From Lojkania enalia (Eukaryota > Ascomycota > Dothideomycetes > Pleosporales), in the NCBI GenBank assembly GCA_010094045.1, contig ML986581.1, positions 372,001 to 436,000 on the forward strand: 64,000 nucleotides of DNA, given 5' to 3'. Below the pieces are notes generated by a model. It searched no databases, was not told where the DNA came from, and saw only the letters and a program-made list of their open reading frames with translations. Numbering within the stretch: the stretch's first letter is position 1; every line of letters begins with the position of its first letter. This document shows positions 26,926-36,507 of this stretch, in pieces. The translations under genes and the position numbers were made by a program.

Positions 26926-28814
26926 TCAAGGAAATGCCGGATCAAAATCCGTAGAATCCATCCCCCAAATCTCAATATGCTTTACTTCCTCCCATCCGAC
27001 CTGCATCAGCCGCCTCCTAGGCCCATTCATCCTATCCGCGAGCGTGTTTTCCTGACCCGGCAGCACAGGCGGGTTCCTCTTTGGCGGGGGTATCACCTCG
27101 CCCAGCTTAAAAACCAGTCTATCACCAATCCCCAGGTACCTCAAATTCATGTACTGCGGCCGCCACATCTCCGTCGCGATGGCGAAGATATGCATATCCA
27201 GATCCATGGTGTCCAGTTTCTCTGCGAGGTCGGAACCCGGCCGCACGAGGACGCGTATGGCCCACAGCCGGGGCACGAGCTGCAGGATCTGGCGCAGGGA
27301 TTTGAGCGGCGGGACCACGGAGGAGAAGCCAAGTTGCTCGAGGTTGGGACAGCTCTGACACAACTTGAAGAGCGTTTCGTCACTTAGTTGCCAGTTGTCG
27401 GATAGGAGGAGGTGCCGCATGGTCCGGTGGCTCGACTGGATGGCTGCGAGGTAATCGCCTGCTAGGCTTTTGCACTGGTGCTCGGAGATGGGGGTGCCAC
27501 TCGTGCTGGTACCGTTCTGCGAAGGCGTAGTTGTAGGTGATGACGGCGTTACTGCTATGCTGCTTGGTTTCGAGCTCTTGCGCCTACTAATGAGGTATAG
27601 GCGCTCCAGGCCCTGGAATCGCGACAGCATGGTCGCTTGCTCCTTTTCCATGACATCTACCCTCAACATCTTGAGATGGTGCGGTACGCGATGCTTGGAA
27701 CTAACCCTCCAAGTATCGTCCAGAAACACATTGGCCGGATCGGAGCCAGAACCCATGCAATTAATGAGGGTAATTTCCTCCATCATCTCTGGATGTGCAT
27801 TGTTTTCGAATCCTTCGTTTATATTTCGTGCGTACAGATTGTAAAGGGCTATGCGCTTTGCTGGAGGTGAGAAGCCGGCTGCAACGCTGCGGCCAAAGTA
27901 GTTCATCAAGTTCACAGACTCTTCGCCCGACTCCCGCATGCGGGGATTCCAGTGTAACTTTAGGTTCTCTAGATTCTTGGAGGTAAGAAGAAGCACCGAG
28001 ATGTCGTCAGGATAGCAGAGAGGATCGATATCGTATACCACTAGCGTGATTAGGTTGGGCAGGGGCGGTATAAGTGTTGTGGGCCGGGGTATTCGTTTCG
28101 TTGGACATCGAAGGGTTAGCGATGTAATTGAGGGCTTGGTCATGAGGCTCTGATAGATGGTCTGGAGAGGCTTTGTGTTCAACTCCCAGCTGCGAGGCAT
28201 CAGCGTTAGTCTTGGTACAAGGTATGGTATATGTTCGACGCCTACGCGAAAGAGGTGAGATTCTTCATCTTGTCCAGGGCAGCCCGCATGGCAATCTGCA
28301 GCATCATGCTGTTGTCCGGCACGCGACCTTTGGTGTAGTCTTCGGTATCGTGCTCTCTCCATTCGCCGACGACGCGGAATGTCTTGACGTACTCGCCAAA
28401 CGTCCTCGAGACGAGCGTGTTGAGCCCCATGGCGAACGGGCTCCCGTTGCCATAGCCTTCCGGCCTGCCATTGACATAGCGGATCTCTGAGTAGGAGCGC
28501 AGGGTGACGGTTTCGTAGAGGCGGGGCAGGGTCATGTAGTAGAAGAGCCTTGAGGAGCGGGTGACTCGAGCGAGGTCGGCGGCGCTGTCGAGATGCGACA
28601 AGATCAATGCGATCAGATGCAGCGGCAGCTCGGTGCCCTGGCCCATGACGGCATGAGACCGCGCGGGCGACGTGAGCCAGACGTGGTGGGGCGCTGTCGC
28701 GGGCGCTGCGCGGTGTCGAAAGTTGAGGGGAATCGTCGGCTTGATCACATTATTCGTCTTTGGCTTCGGCTTCGCCCGCAACAATGGCGGCGCGTCGTCC
28801 GGGGTGGCCGACAT
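26926..28814 (-). CDS. F-box protein with LRR-like C-terminal region
   Basis: Exons are 28814-28246 and 28189-26926, joined over a 56-nt intron with GTAGGC donor, ACTAAC branch site and GCAG acceptor; about 610 aa. The F-box is at about residues 60-105 (ELPLHLIALILSHLDSAADL, then ARVTRSSRLFYYMTLPRLYE). This element binds Skp1 and makes the protein a likely substrate adaptor of an SCF ubiquitin ligase. The long C-terminal part has irregular leucine-rich segments, such as PSITSLTLRC, LPNLITLVVYDI, LKMLRVDV and CPNLEQLGFSSV, typical of fungal F-box/LRR proteins. It ends near EEVKHIEIWGMDSTDFDPAF. A Ser/Thr/Pro-rich loop interrupts the LRR-like part. The substrate cannot be predicted. Confidence 0.88.
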
Positions 28815-29467
28815 GGGGAGTGGGAGAGGAGGTGGGGGAGAAGTGGGAGGTTTCTGGCCTACCCCATAGCTAGCAGGCAGAAGCAGAGCAGGCTGACGCA
28901 GTCTATGGGGACTTCCTCAGTGAGATGTCGGTCGCCTGCGGTTCGCATCGCATTTTGGTCGCGTCTGTTCCATCGGCTTCCGTTGACTGACTGGACCGCT
29001 GAAGAAAATTCCCCGACCCTCCGCCCTCCGCCTTCGGCCTTCCGCCGCTCCTTGTCCGCACTGCATCGTCACAGCCATCTTGCCTGTCTAGACCTAATCT
29101 GATTTGGCGCAGCCACCGAGGACGGTCTCTTGCATGTGGGCGCTTGTGACCCAATGGGAAGCCCCCCTTTACGACGCTACAGAACCATGCGCACCGTCTT
29201 GGGTCTCTCGTGTCTATCCACGAGGCCCATCAGATGGTTGTCTATTCACGAGGCGGAGGCACGTTCCAGTGCATGCGCTACTATCTGAAAGCCTTTGAGC
29301 TTGTCCAAATAAGATGGGATAATACTATACAGTAGAAGCCAGCAAGCGTCATGGAAAGTCTCCGTGCTATACACCCAGAGTTCGCTTTAGTGCGGAGACA
29401 TCCCTAAGGCTTTCGGAGACAAACCGATATTCAAGTCCCTAACTGGGGCTACCAGTTGCAGCTGCAT
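28815..29467. other. Intergenic region between the F-box gene and TDP1
   Basis: About 650 bp between two minus-strand genes: the promoter of the F-box gene and the 3' end of TDP1. Plus-strand ORFs crossing it (28593-29102, 29104-29298) are mostly antisense to the F-box 5' end and match nothing known. Confidence 0.6.
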
Positions 29468-31308
29468 CTAATTGAAAAACCAGGGCTGCTTTCCCCGGTA
29501 CATCTCTCCGGGATGCTGGAATGGAACCTCAAGCGTGCCCTTGAAAACACTCATCGGTGGAACCTCTCCTTCTGCCAAATCCAGCTTCTTCAAGACCTCT
29601 TCCGCCACGGGCACTAGGACTCCACATTCCCAATTCGCATGACTGGCAGATTGGGCTGTCTTTTGCTTCCCCCAAGCAGATTCAGACAAATTCGCAGAGC
29701 CAATGTAGACCCAAGCGAACGGCATCTGATCTTCCTTCACGCCGCGAGCGAGCAGAATCTTGTTGTGCGAAAGAACTCCCGGTCGCGTCGATCTGTAATC
29801 GCGCATGCATTGCTTTGGAAAACCGGATGCAGCATAACTAGACCGGTTGAGTATTATGACCCCGCCACAATCCTCTCCTCCAGTGCTCTTGACCACTGTG
29901 TCCCGCGTGGGGAAATAGATGCGCATTCGATCAAGAAAATTGTGCGGTACTTTGGTGAGACTCTTTGAGCCTGACTCGCCCGACGCAGCAGCGTATAAAC
30001 GCTTCAGAAATGGTACCTTCAACGAACCCAATGAGGATGCGGCGTAGTCTAATTCCAAAATTTGGACGTGATCAAGATTCAGTTCTCGCAATGCGCTTGA
30101 GAGACAGAGTAAGCCGGTCCTAGCAGATGAAACTTGTTCTCCGCCTCTATTCTGAGTTAGTCGCGGAAATAGCTTCTCATCCCGAAAACTTACATTGAGT
30201 GAATGAAAGCTACGTGATGGGTCTCCGAGAAGTCGAACTTCAAGACGCCCTCGACTACATTCTTGGAAAGCTTTTGAGCTTCCAAGTAGCGCAAAAGGTC
30301 TTTCCCAAACAGGCTCAATTCTTCTCTATTTCCCACTTTCTCATCCTTCCGCCGCGGCAAGTCGATGATGAAGACGGAATTCTCGAACACTGCGCCCTGC
30401 CATGACTCGCCAGTTCTTGGATCCTTATTGGTTTCTCCCCAGTCGAACTTGGTCAGGTTAGCTGTTGGTACGGCAATCCTTAAATGGCTTGAATGAAACA
30501 GGAGCATCAGCTTGCTATGCATCCTTTGAATCGGCTTGTCCATGGGGGGGAAGTGGATTTTCAGCGTTGGAGGTATGCCTTGCTCCTTAGCCTCAGCTCT
30601 CAGTTTCTTTTGGGTGTCTTCTCCTTTAGCATTCATGATCCATATCTGCTTAACATCTAAAGGATTGAGCTTGCTGAACATCCAGTCGACGTCGAAATCA
30701 AAAGCGCTCAAGACCGCGATATTCAGTGTTGAGGGCTGCAAGAGCTCTTCGATTTTGATGTCGTCCGTCCTAGGATGCTGAAACGCCCAAGTACGTTTGA
30801 TGGAGCCCCGTGAATATTGGATAAGTGAATGAATATTCGTATTATCTCGGCTTAGTTCGTTTTCACGTTCGGGCTTTATAGCCATTTTGGAAGGTCGCTT
30901 AGGTGAAGGGCTGCGCTTTCTTTTTCCTAGTCTTGCAAGTCGCTCTGCCTCCATAGCTTTACGATCTAATCCAAGCAATCCGGAAGACGGTTTGATGCTT
31001 GCAGAAGTGACTGGTATGGATCCTAGAGAGTTATGAGATTGATAGTCGTTGAGGTGAGGGAGAGGGAAGGCGTACCTACCCTGAGAACTGGCGCAGTCGA
31101 CTGTCGAGGGCTGATCGGATTCTTTACGATTGGTAATTTCACTTTCTTGGAGTGATAAAGCAATCGCACGCCGCAAGTCTTCATCCTCGTTGGCTGAGTC
31201 AGTGCCTGTGTTTGCGGAGGACGATGGAGTTGTCCCAGCAGGCTGCGAGTCTTCCAACGACATTACAATAGCACGCTTGAGATCTTCGTCGTCATCTGAG
31301 GATGCCAT
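29468..31308 (-). CDS. TDP1: Tyrosyl-DNA phosphodiesterase 1 with N-terminal ubiquitin-interacting motifs
   Basis: Exons are 31308-31080, 31022-30194 and 30146-29468, about 578 aa. The enzyme removes topoisomerase I peptides from DNA 3' ends. Two HKD half-sites are visible. The first is MHSKLMLLF followed by VPTANLTKFDW (H264/K266 if the first intron is kept). The second is SHNKILLARG followed by YIGSANLSESAWG in exon 3. Two ubiquitin-interacting motifs lie at the N-terminus (DEDLKRAIVMSLED, about 8-20, and EDEDLRRAIALSLQES, about 41-56), a feature of fungal TDP1. A basic KRKRSPSPKRPSK segment may be the nuclear signal. Intron 2 uses GTAAGT and AATAG and gives AFIHSIGGEQV. Intron 1 (31079-31023, GTAGGT..CTAG) is 57 nt and in frame without a stop, so a retained form is possible. 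Confidence 0.92.
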
Positions 31309-31679
31309 CTTCCAGCCTGTATTGATCGACGTCGAGCGCTTTGTTAGTTAGGATGAAATCAGAAGCGGGGAGATAACCTCCGAAGTGGAACGCGGTTACG
31401 CGCATCCACGTGCGACAAACATGGAGCGGCTTGGCATTGCCAAGGGCTTCAGGAACACCACATCAGAATTGAATTGCAATCGGGGATCTGAAGAAAAGGT
31501 TCATAATGCTGTCTCAAACTTGCCGAAAATTTTGCCTTGCGAGCTAATGCTCTGAGTGAGATTTTATGCAATCAATGAACTGAGCGAGCACTCTGAAGGG
31601 GATGTCATTTTCTATCCTTTAGAGCCAATCCGGATCCTATTTTACAACTCTAACCCTAAGTCACATCCCCTTCACTTTT
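31309..31679. other. Intergenic region upstream of TDP1
   Basis: About 370 bp holding the TDP1 promoter and the 3' flank of the terpene-cyclase gene. No coding feature was seen. Confidence 0.6.
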
Positions 31680-32450
31680 TCACATTTTTTTTATCCTTTG
31701 GGTCTGTTTAATCCCTCTCAAGATCGCCAAATATGCCAGGTCAGCCAAAACCCAAGTCAACCAGAGACAAACCGAAATACTACCCACAACATATCCATGA
31801 GCTTCAGGCCAGGCATAGTAGCAATAATGATAATAGACGACAAGTCCAAACAGACTTCCGAAGAACCTACTCGCCCAGATCACATACGAGGTGCCTCTGC
31901 TATGACTCCTTACTAGGATTTGTGCAAGTAGCGATACTGAAAGGACAACCTGTGCTACGAGAGCAGTCCAATATCCTAATTCCGTGGTATCCAGGCCTAT
32001 AATACCTACATGAATCTTCCCGTGCTTGGGATTGACCGGGCTATCAGGATCTAGCCACCAAGAACAGAAAGCCCAAAGTGCCCAGCACCACCATAGCGTA
32101 CCCGCAAAGAATATCTTGCCAATGTTCCATCCGACAATTGGTGCGTGTCTCCATTCATTTTCTCCGTACTCTATCATTGTGTATACGAGGCCAATGTCTA
32201 GGATCATCCATGTCGCGAACACGGTTTTCTCTTGCACGGTCTCTGAAACGTAGAGAGAAAAGATAATCTCCCAGGCAAAGTTCATCGCAAGTGGGAGGAT
32301 AGGCATCGAGTATGTGCGGTCGCGCAGAGATTGCCGGATCATGAGGACGTAGGTTGTAGTCCAAAGTAGGCCGCCGGAGCCAAGAAGGATGGTGCAGATG
32401 GTGTGGTACGAGGGAGAAACATGGGGAGGAGGGATATCGTTGGAGCCCAT
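31680..32450 (-). CDS. PaxB/Pyr4-type membrane terpene cyclase
   Basis: Single exon, 256 aa, starting at ATG 32450. The protein has about seven hydrophobic helices and no signal peptide, the size and layout of the small integral-membrane terpene cyclases of fungal meroterpenoid and indole-diterpene pathways. The two acidic residues shown by mutagenesis to be essential in Pyr4 (E63, D218) appear conserved: E61 in MNFAWEIIFSLYV and D237 in WLTWVLADLAYL. The family motif ENEWRHAPIVGWNI is also present. Such enzymes protonate an epoxidised prenyl chain and start ring closure. No polyketide synthase, prenyltransferase, epoxidase or P450 gene lies near it (TDP1 and URM1 flank it). It may act alone, serve a remote cluster, or have another role, since family members also occur outside clusters. 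Confidence 0.82.
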   Translation of the reverse strand: MGSNDIPPPHVSPSYHTICTILLGSGGLLWTTTYVLMIRQSLRDRTYSMPILPLAMNFAWEIIFSLYVSETVQEKTVFATWMILDIGLVYTMIEYGENEWRHAPIVGWNIGKIFFAGTLWWCWALWAFCSWWLDPDSPVNPKHGKIHVGIIGLDTTELGYWTALVAQVVLSVSLLAQILVRSHSRGTSYVIWASRFFGSLFGLVVYYHYCYYAWPEAHGYVVGSISVCLWLTWVLADLAYLAILRGIKQTQRIKKM

Positions 32451-33167
32451 GGTGACTTATGATGTAGATATTGCCACTAGAATAGTTACGGTTGCTTTGA
32501 TACAGCTGTAAGGGAAAATGGACATCGAACTGTAGTAGTTACCTCGGCGATTGGACGAAGCTTGGACCATTTCATATTATCCGGTCAGCTCTGGGTCCAT
32601 ATTTGTAATAGATTGAATAGAGCATGTTAAGAACTCTAATGCGTACGCGCCGCGTCGGTGGACCTTTATACATAGAATATAAGAATGAATAGCGGCGGTT
32701 GAAAACCAAGCTCTCGCAGCTAGCGCCAGTGAATTTGACTATTACATAAGCGATTCTTCACGTGCAGGCTCGATTTACAATTTCATAGAAACTGCTAGAA
32801 TAGCTATATCTGTAGGTATACATATGGAAGGAGAAATTATTCAGGAGTGAAAACGGAAATTCTCCTTCAGTACTATTAAGACAGCTGTCCTTTGATTGTC
32901 TTTTAGTTTTCATCGAAGACATTCCTGATCGCTAGGGGTTTAGAAGCTCGATATTACCGATCCAGTTACCTCTCTTAACAGCAAGCAGTCATTAGGATAG
33001 CTTTGGTGCGAGTAAAACTAAAGTCTAAGCTGTGATATTAAGATAACTCGGAATCTCTATATTGACCCATCATAGCCGCATGAAAAAAAATTCATAGTTA
33101 TTGCATGCATTCCTAGCCAGGTATTTGGGATACTGGGAATGATAAAGACTAGTTCAGCCTTACACGT
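32451..33167. other. AT-rich intergenic region
   Basis: About 720 bp between the terpene-cyclase promoter and the URM1 3' end. AT-rich, with no ORF of interest and no recognised RNA gene. Confidence 0.6.
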
Positions 33168-33625
33168 CTATCCTCCGTGGAGAGTAGACACAAATAGGAC
33201 CTGGTCTCCACTCTGTATCTCATACTCGTACTCACCCTCAAGCTCCCAGTCAGAGTCGTTGATGAGGACTAGGATCCCAGGTGTCCTGCAAGCTTCAGTC
33301 AATACAAATTCTACTGGAACATTTCCCGATACGCACACTTCGTAGAACCCTTTGTCTCCTTGAACGAATAGCTTCAATTTCGCATTTCGGCCCTTGAGCT
33401 TTGCAGCAAGCCCGTCGATTACATGCTTTAGTTTCAAAGACTCTCCGGGTAATAGTTTGGGGAGTTGTATTTGATCTTCATTTTTGTCTGATGGGATGGG
33501 AATCTTCTTTTGACCGAAGAGGTCTTGTAAACCCCCACTTTTCGAGTTAGCTTGATTCAAAGAATGGTTTATCGGGACTTTAGTTGTACGTGCCTAAATT
33601 CCACGCTAAATTTAATGTTTCCCAT
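33168..33625 (-). CDS. URM1: Ubiquitin-related modifier URM1
   Basis: Exons are 33625-33594 and 33537-33168. The start [20 protein letters not shown] and the end [12 protein letters not shown], with the C-terminal Gly-Gly needed for adenylation and thiocarboxylation, identify Urm1. It is the sulphur carrier for 2-thiolation of wobble uridine in tRNA, and is also attached to proteins. The first intron has a GC donor (GCACGT) with a GCTAAC branch and AAAG acceptor; only this junction restores VEFSGGL. The segment 33348-33286 (63 nt, GTTCTA..GCAG) would add 21 residues inside the otherwise conserved [14 protein letters not shown] region. If it is a second intron with a weak donor, the protein is 112 aa, the normal size; if not, 133 aa. 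Only 128 bp separate the start from the divergent ELP2 start. Confidence 0.88.
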
Positions 33626-33753
33626 TTATGTAAACGTTATGATACTATCATTGACGTGAGTGAGAGCATAGAGCTTTTTTACAATTAGAAGAAACAATAC
33701 TTAGATATACACTAACCTAGTATGGCACTTTAAGCGATGCTAGTGTGGAAGAA

Positions 33754-36248
33754 ATGACTGCAGGCCCCAACTCCTCGCATCAACCTAGAACGGCAGCCGT
33801 GAAGATGAACATATTGGTAGAGTTCATCTCAGTAGGCGGTAATAGAAATCCTGCGGCCGCTGACTGGGATACCGATGGCTTAAAACTGCTGGCTTTTGGC
33901 GCCGACAATTGCGTTGCGTTGTGGAATCCTTTGGTAGGCCGAAACGACATCGGTAATGTGACTGTGCTCATTTTGAATAGGATTCGGAGCTTCAGGGCGT
34001 TCGGTTACTCTTAAGTGGTCATACTAAAGCTGTAAATGCAGTAAAATTCTTCCCCACTGGCTCGTCAAACACATCGATTCTTATTACTGGTTCAGCTGAC
34101 CACACGCTCCGCATATGGCACGGTACCTTGGATCCAGAACTACAGTTCAAGCAAGTAAAAGTCATATCCGAGCATCAGAATCCGATATCGCGAATATCGA
34201 CTCTAAGAGGATCAAATATTTTTGCTACTGGTGCATCTGATGGCACGGTGAAGATATGGAAATTGATCCATGATGCTGACTTTACTGAGGTGGATGCAGA
34301 CTTGCTACAAACCATCACCTTATCACCAAAGTATTTCCCTTTGAGCCTCGCTCTAGCTGCGCTGGATGAGTCATCTATCATCTTAGCAGCTGCAGGTACC
34401 AGGAGCACTATCCAGATCTTCCTTTCAAAGAACGGTACGTTTGGACTAGCGGCAACATTAACAGGGCATGAGGGGTGGATACGCGCGCTTGCATTCACTC
34501 GCGAAGCAAACGATCCAAATGACGATTTGATTCTCGCATCCGCAAGCCAGGACAAATACATCCGGCTCTGGCGCGTCCACAAAGGCGAAGAATTACCCGC
34601 AATCAGCAGCGCGCTGAATGATCCTGCGCTAGGCGTCCTAGGCAAATCACTATCCAACAAAGCGCACCGTATCGAGTCAGAAGCTACCAAGTACTCTATC
34701 ACGTTCGAAGCTTTGTTGCTAGGACACGAAGACTGGATATATACAGCTTCATGGCGGCATCGCGATGGGAAGCTTCAACTACTCTCCACGTCAGAGGATA
34801 ACTCGCTCTCTATTTGGGAGCCGGATGCTTCATCTGGTGTCTGGGTCTGCACTACTAGGCTGGGCGAGATAAGTGCACAAAAAGGATCTACGACAGCTAC
34901 CGGATCGGCAGGAGGGTTTTGGATCGGACTCTGGTCTCCCGATGGCAATTCCGTGGTGTGTCTTGGGCGGACCGGCAGTTGGAGAGTGTGGGCACACTCG
35001 CATATAGAAGACGTATGGATGCAGCAGGTAGCAATCACCGGGCACGTGAGAGAAGTTACGTCGCTGTGTTGGTCAAGAGACGGATCTTATCTCTTATCTA
35101 CAAGCTCCGATCAAACTACACGACTATTTTCCGAATGGAAGCGAGATGGCAGATCATCGTGGCACGAATTCTCCAGACCGCAGATACACGGGTACGATTT
35201 GAATTGCATAGACACGATTACCGATGCGCAGTTCATATCCGGAGCGGATGAGAAGCTCCTCCGGGTTTTTGACGAGCCTAAGGGTGTTGCAGAAATACTG
35301 AATAAGCTCTGCAATATCGAAACGAGAAGTAGCATAGAACTCCCTGATGCCGCCAATATACCCGTTCTAGGCCTCTCAAACAAAGCAATACAAGCAGTAG
35401 ACGACGACACAGCTTTGGAGAATGAGGACGCGGATGAACGTGAAGCCGTCGACCCCGCCTCAATCGTCAAGAAATCCACGCTCGACTTGGATCATCCGCC
35501 GTTTGAGGATCATTTGGCTCGGCACCTCCTGTGGCCAGAAACCGAGAAGCTATATGGTCACGGCTACGAAATATCCGCAGTAGCAACGAGCTGCGACGGG
35601 AAACTGGCAGCCACAGCATGCCGTGCAAGCTCAATTGATCACGCCGTAATCCGCCTCTACGACACCAGAGAATGGCTAGAGATAAAGCCGCCGCTGAAGG
35701 CTCATTCTTTGACAGTCACTGCGCTGCAGTTCTCGCTAGATGACAAGTATCTACTTAGTGTTGGCCGAGATAGACAGTGGGTTGTCTGGGAGCGCACCGC
35801 GGATACTATCTACGGGCTCGCTATATCAAATCCAAAAGGCCACACCAGAATGATTCTGGACGCTTCCTGGGCTCTTCTCGAACAACCTATCTTCCTGACT
35901 GCCAGCCGAGACAAAAGTGTAAAAATATGGCAAATATTGGGAAAAGAGGCGCACCTCAAGACAACCATTTCTTCAACTTCACCAGTAACAGCAGTCGAGT
36001 CTTATGTGCGATCAGTACAAGACAAGCTGATATTCGCGTATGGGACCGAAAGAGGAGAAATAGCTATCGGTGTTACTGAAGCATCGGCGGTGGACCAGGT
36101 ACAAATAACGAAGCTTGTGGAAACAATCTGTCCTGCAAGGACGATTAATGAACTCGTCTGGAGGCCAAATAGAGTGGATGATAGGAAACATCAGCTTGCA
36201 GCTGCGAGTGATGATGGCTCGGTTCGGATTTATAATATTAGACTCTAA
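33754..36248 (+). CDS. ELP2: Elongator complex subunit 2 (WD40 protein)
   Basis: Exons are 33754-33933 and 33981-36248, about 815 aa. The intron has GTAGGC donor and GAATAG acceptor, giving ALWNPL-DSELQG. Elp2 is a double beta-propeller subunit of the Elongator complex, which adds the 5-carboxymethyl-derived side chain to wobble uridines of tRNA. The N-terminus EFISVGGNRNPAAADWD and the repeats ending in W-D-like pairs (GSADHTLRIWHG, GASDGTVKIWKL, SASQDKYIRLWRV, STSEDNSLSIWEP, STSSDQTTRLFSEW, TASRDKSVKIWQIL, AASDDGSVRIYNIRL) match Elp2. The sequence GHEGWIRALAFT and GHEDWIYTASW are characteristic. An alternative start is the second ATG at 33805 (MNILVEF). A four-codon upstream ORF begins at 33722. 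Confidence 0.95.
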
Positions 36249-36507
36249 TAAGTCGCTCGAGTAAAGTCGGAGTTGAGTATTTTCCGTCTCAATCTTAAAC
36301 CATATCGGGGCTATTCTGTCGAAGAATAAGTACACACACTCCCCGCCTGCAGCAGGAGAGGTTTGTAACAAGCTTCTGCCTAGTTCGGTATATTGCATAT
36401 CTAGGCAGGCTCTTTGTAGCTAACCGATAATGTCATTGGGCCTAAAAAAATTTATGAGGAAATTTAGAAATAGTTACACGAAGGCAAGAAGATAAATAGA
36501 TGATAGA

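Noticed and set aside
26683..27387. A 234-codon plus-strand ORF
   Set aside because: It is partly antisense to the F-box gene, begins without context and has low-complexity His/Pro/Gln composition; a shadow frame.
28593..29102. A 169-codon plus ORF
   Set aside because: Mostly antisense to exon 1 of the F-box gene; Arg-rich shadow product.
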